This document shows positions 62,605 to 64,000 of a DNA stretch of 64,000 nt, in pieces (positions within the stretch are counted from its first letter, which is position 1; every line of letters begins with the position of its first letter). This DNA comes from Chamaecyparis obtusa (Eukaryota > Streptophyta > Pinopsida > Cupressales > Cupressaceae), in NCBI GenBank assembly GCA_027943335.1, contig BSBK01002082.1, positions 811,001 to 875,000 of the forward strand. Direction: 5' to 3'. The position numbers and the translations under genes were made by a program. The notes under the pieces were generated by a model. The model saw nothing but the letters and a program-made list of their open reading frames with translations, had not been told where the DNA came from and searched no databases.

Positions 62605-63133
62605 TGTTAGAATTTAATCTTTCCTTGGTATATTTGTATTTAAAGGATAAACCAAGGTATCCTATTGTATTCATCCTCTAGTCCAAGTGGGAGGACATGT
62701 AATATTTGTAATTTCCTTTATTAAGGAAAATAGATATTCCTCCTTATGAGGAATCCTACACTTGTCTCACACACTAGTGAAATGTGGCATACACAGAAAT
62801 GGGAGTTACAATGTACAACTCCTTTCTCACATCTCTATTAAGAGATGGCTCTCTTTCTCTCATCACATGAGATTCTTCTTCTTCTTGATTATAATTGTAT
62901 GAGCTTTGCTCTCACTCTCTCTCTCTCTCCTTCATTCTTAGGCATTTGTTGTCACTTTCATTAATATCACGGGGTTTTTTTAATGCTTTTCCCTCTTCAA
63001 AATCTTGTCTCCTTGTTTCATTGTGCTTTGGTGAATGCTCCTAGCTTTGTGTTGATTCATGGTAAACTCTATTTTCCTTGCTCATTGATCAAACAATTTT
63101 CTATCTCTATATTTTGTTATTATTATTTTAACA
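62605..63133 (+). repeat. 5' LTR of a Ty1/copia element
   Basis: 529 bp starting TGTTAGAATTTAATC and ending ATTATTTTAACA, followed at once by a tRNA-Met-type primer site. It inserted into the leader of the second Tat element, with ACAAG as likely target bases (62600-62604). The other LTR lies beyond the window. Confidence 0.92.
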
Positions 63134-63145
63134 TGGTATCAGAGC
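63134..63145 (+). other. Primer-binding site of the copia element
   Basis: TGGTATCAGAGC, the complement of the 3' end of plant initiator Met tRNA, immediately after the LTR. Confidence 0.93.

Positions 63146-64000
<855 letters not shown>

Overview
This is nuclear DNA from a land plant, most likely a seed plant with a large repeat-filled genome. A gymnosperm is my inference, from the very long Tat-type Ty3/gypsy elements, the decayed L1-type LINEs and the very low gene density. There is no rRNA, tRNA, CRISPR array or bacterial-style operon. Nearly everything is nested mobile DNA. The only host-type gene is a broken F-box gene at the left edge.

Layout: (1) 1-4345 is AT-rich DNA with diverged direct repeats, a 96-bp tandem duplication and an F-box pseudogene on the minus strand. 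(2) 4351-22091 is a complete 17.7-kb Ty3/gypsy element of the Tat type on the minus strand. It has two LTRs, a perfect 5-bp target duplication (CCGGT), gag, protease, a G-patch-like linker, reverse transcriptase, two RNase H domains and integrase. Between integrase and the 3' LTR, on the opposite strand, sits a two-exon plant mobile domain (PMD) gene with its own TATA box. (3) 22.2-25.3 kb holds a decayed LINE. (4) 25406-43543 is a candidate two-gene DNA transposon bounded on both sides by (TA)n. A DDE-type transposase gene runs rightward and a proline-rich six-exon gene runs leftward, so the two genes converge. It carries a fragment of a second PMD-bearing gypsy element, a solo LTR with a GGTAC duplication, and a 2-kb non-autonomous LTR element with an AATTG duplication. 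(5) 44.0-46.7 kb is a second, diverged transposase of the same family, with the same intron position. (6) 46.7-50.6 kb holds a LINE 3' end (RNase H) and then a second LINE with ORF1 and the ORF2 endonuclease. That LINE is cut at 50590 by (7) a second Tat element, 50591-62604, closely related to the first but lacking the PMD cassette. (8) Its 5' leader is in turn cut by a Ty1/copia element whose 5' LTR and tRNA-Met-type primer site begin at 62605.

How the parts relate: the gypsy, copia and LINE genes are replication machinery, mostly inactivated by C-to-T changes. The antisense PMD genes occur in two different gypsy elements in the same place and orientation, so they look like regular cargo of this lineage. 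PMD proteins of plants (MAIN, MAIL1) act in silencing and genome stability, so an effect on host silencing is possible but is only inference. The two-gene transposon is organised like MuDR (convergent genes starting near opposite ends), but its transposase carries a different catalytic signature (VDFxENY, then WSDx, then HGKGEHDG), and I could not assign it to a named superfamily.
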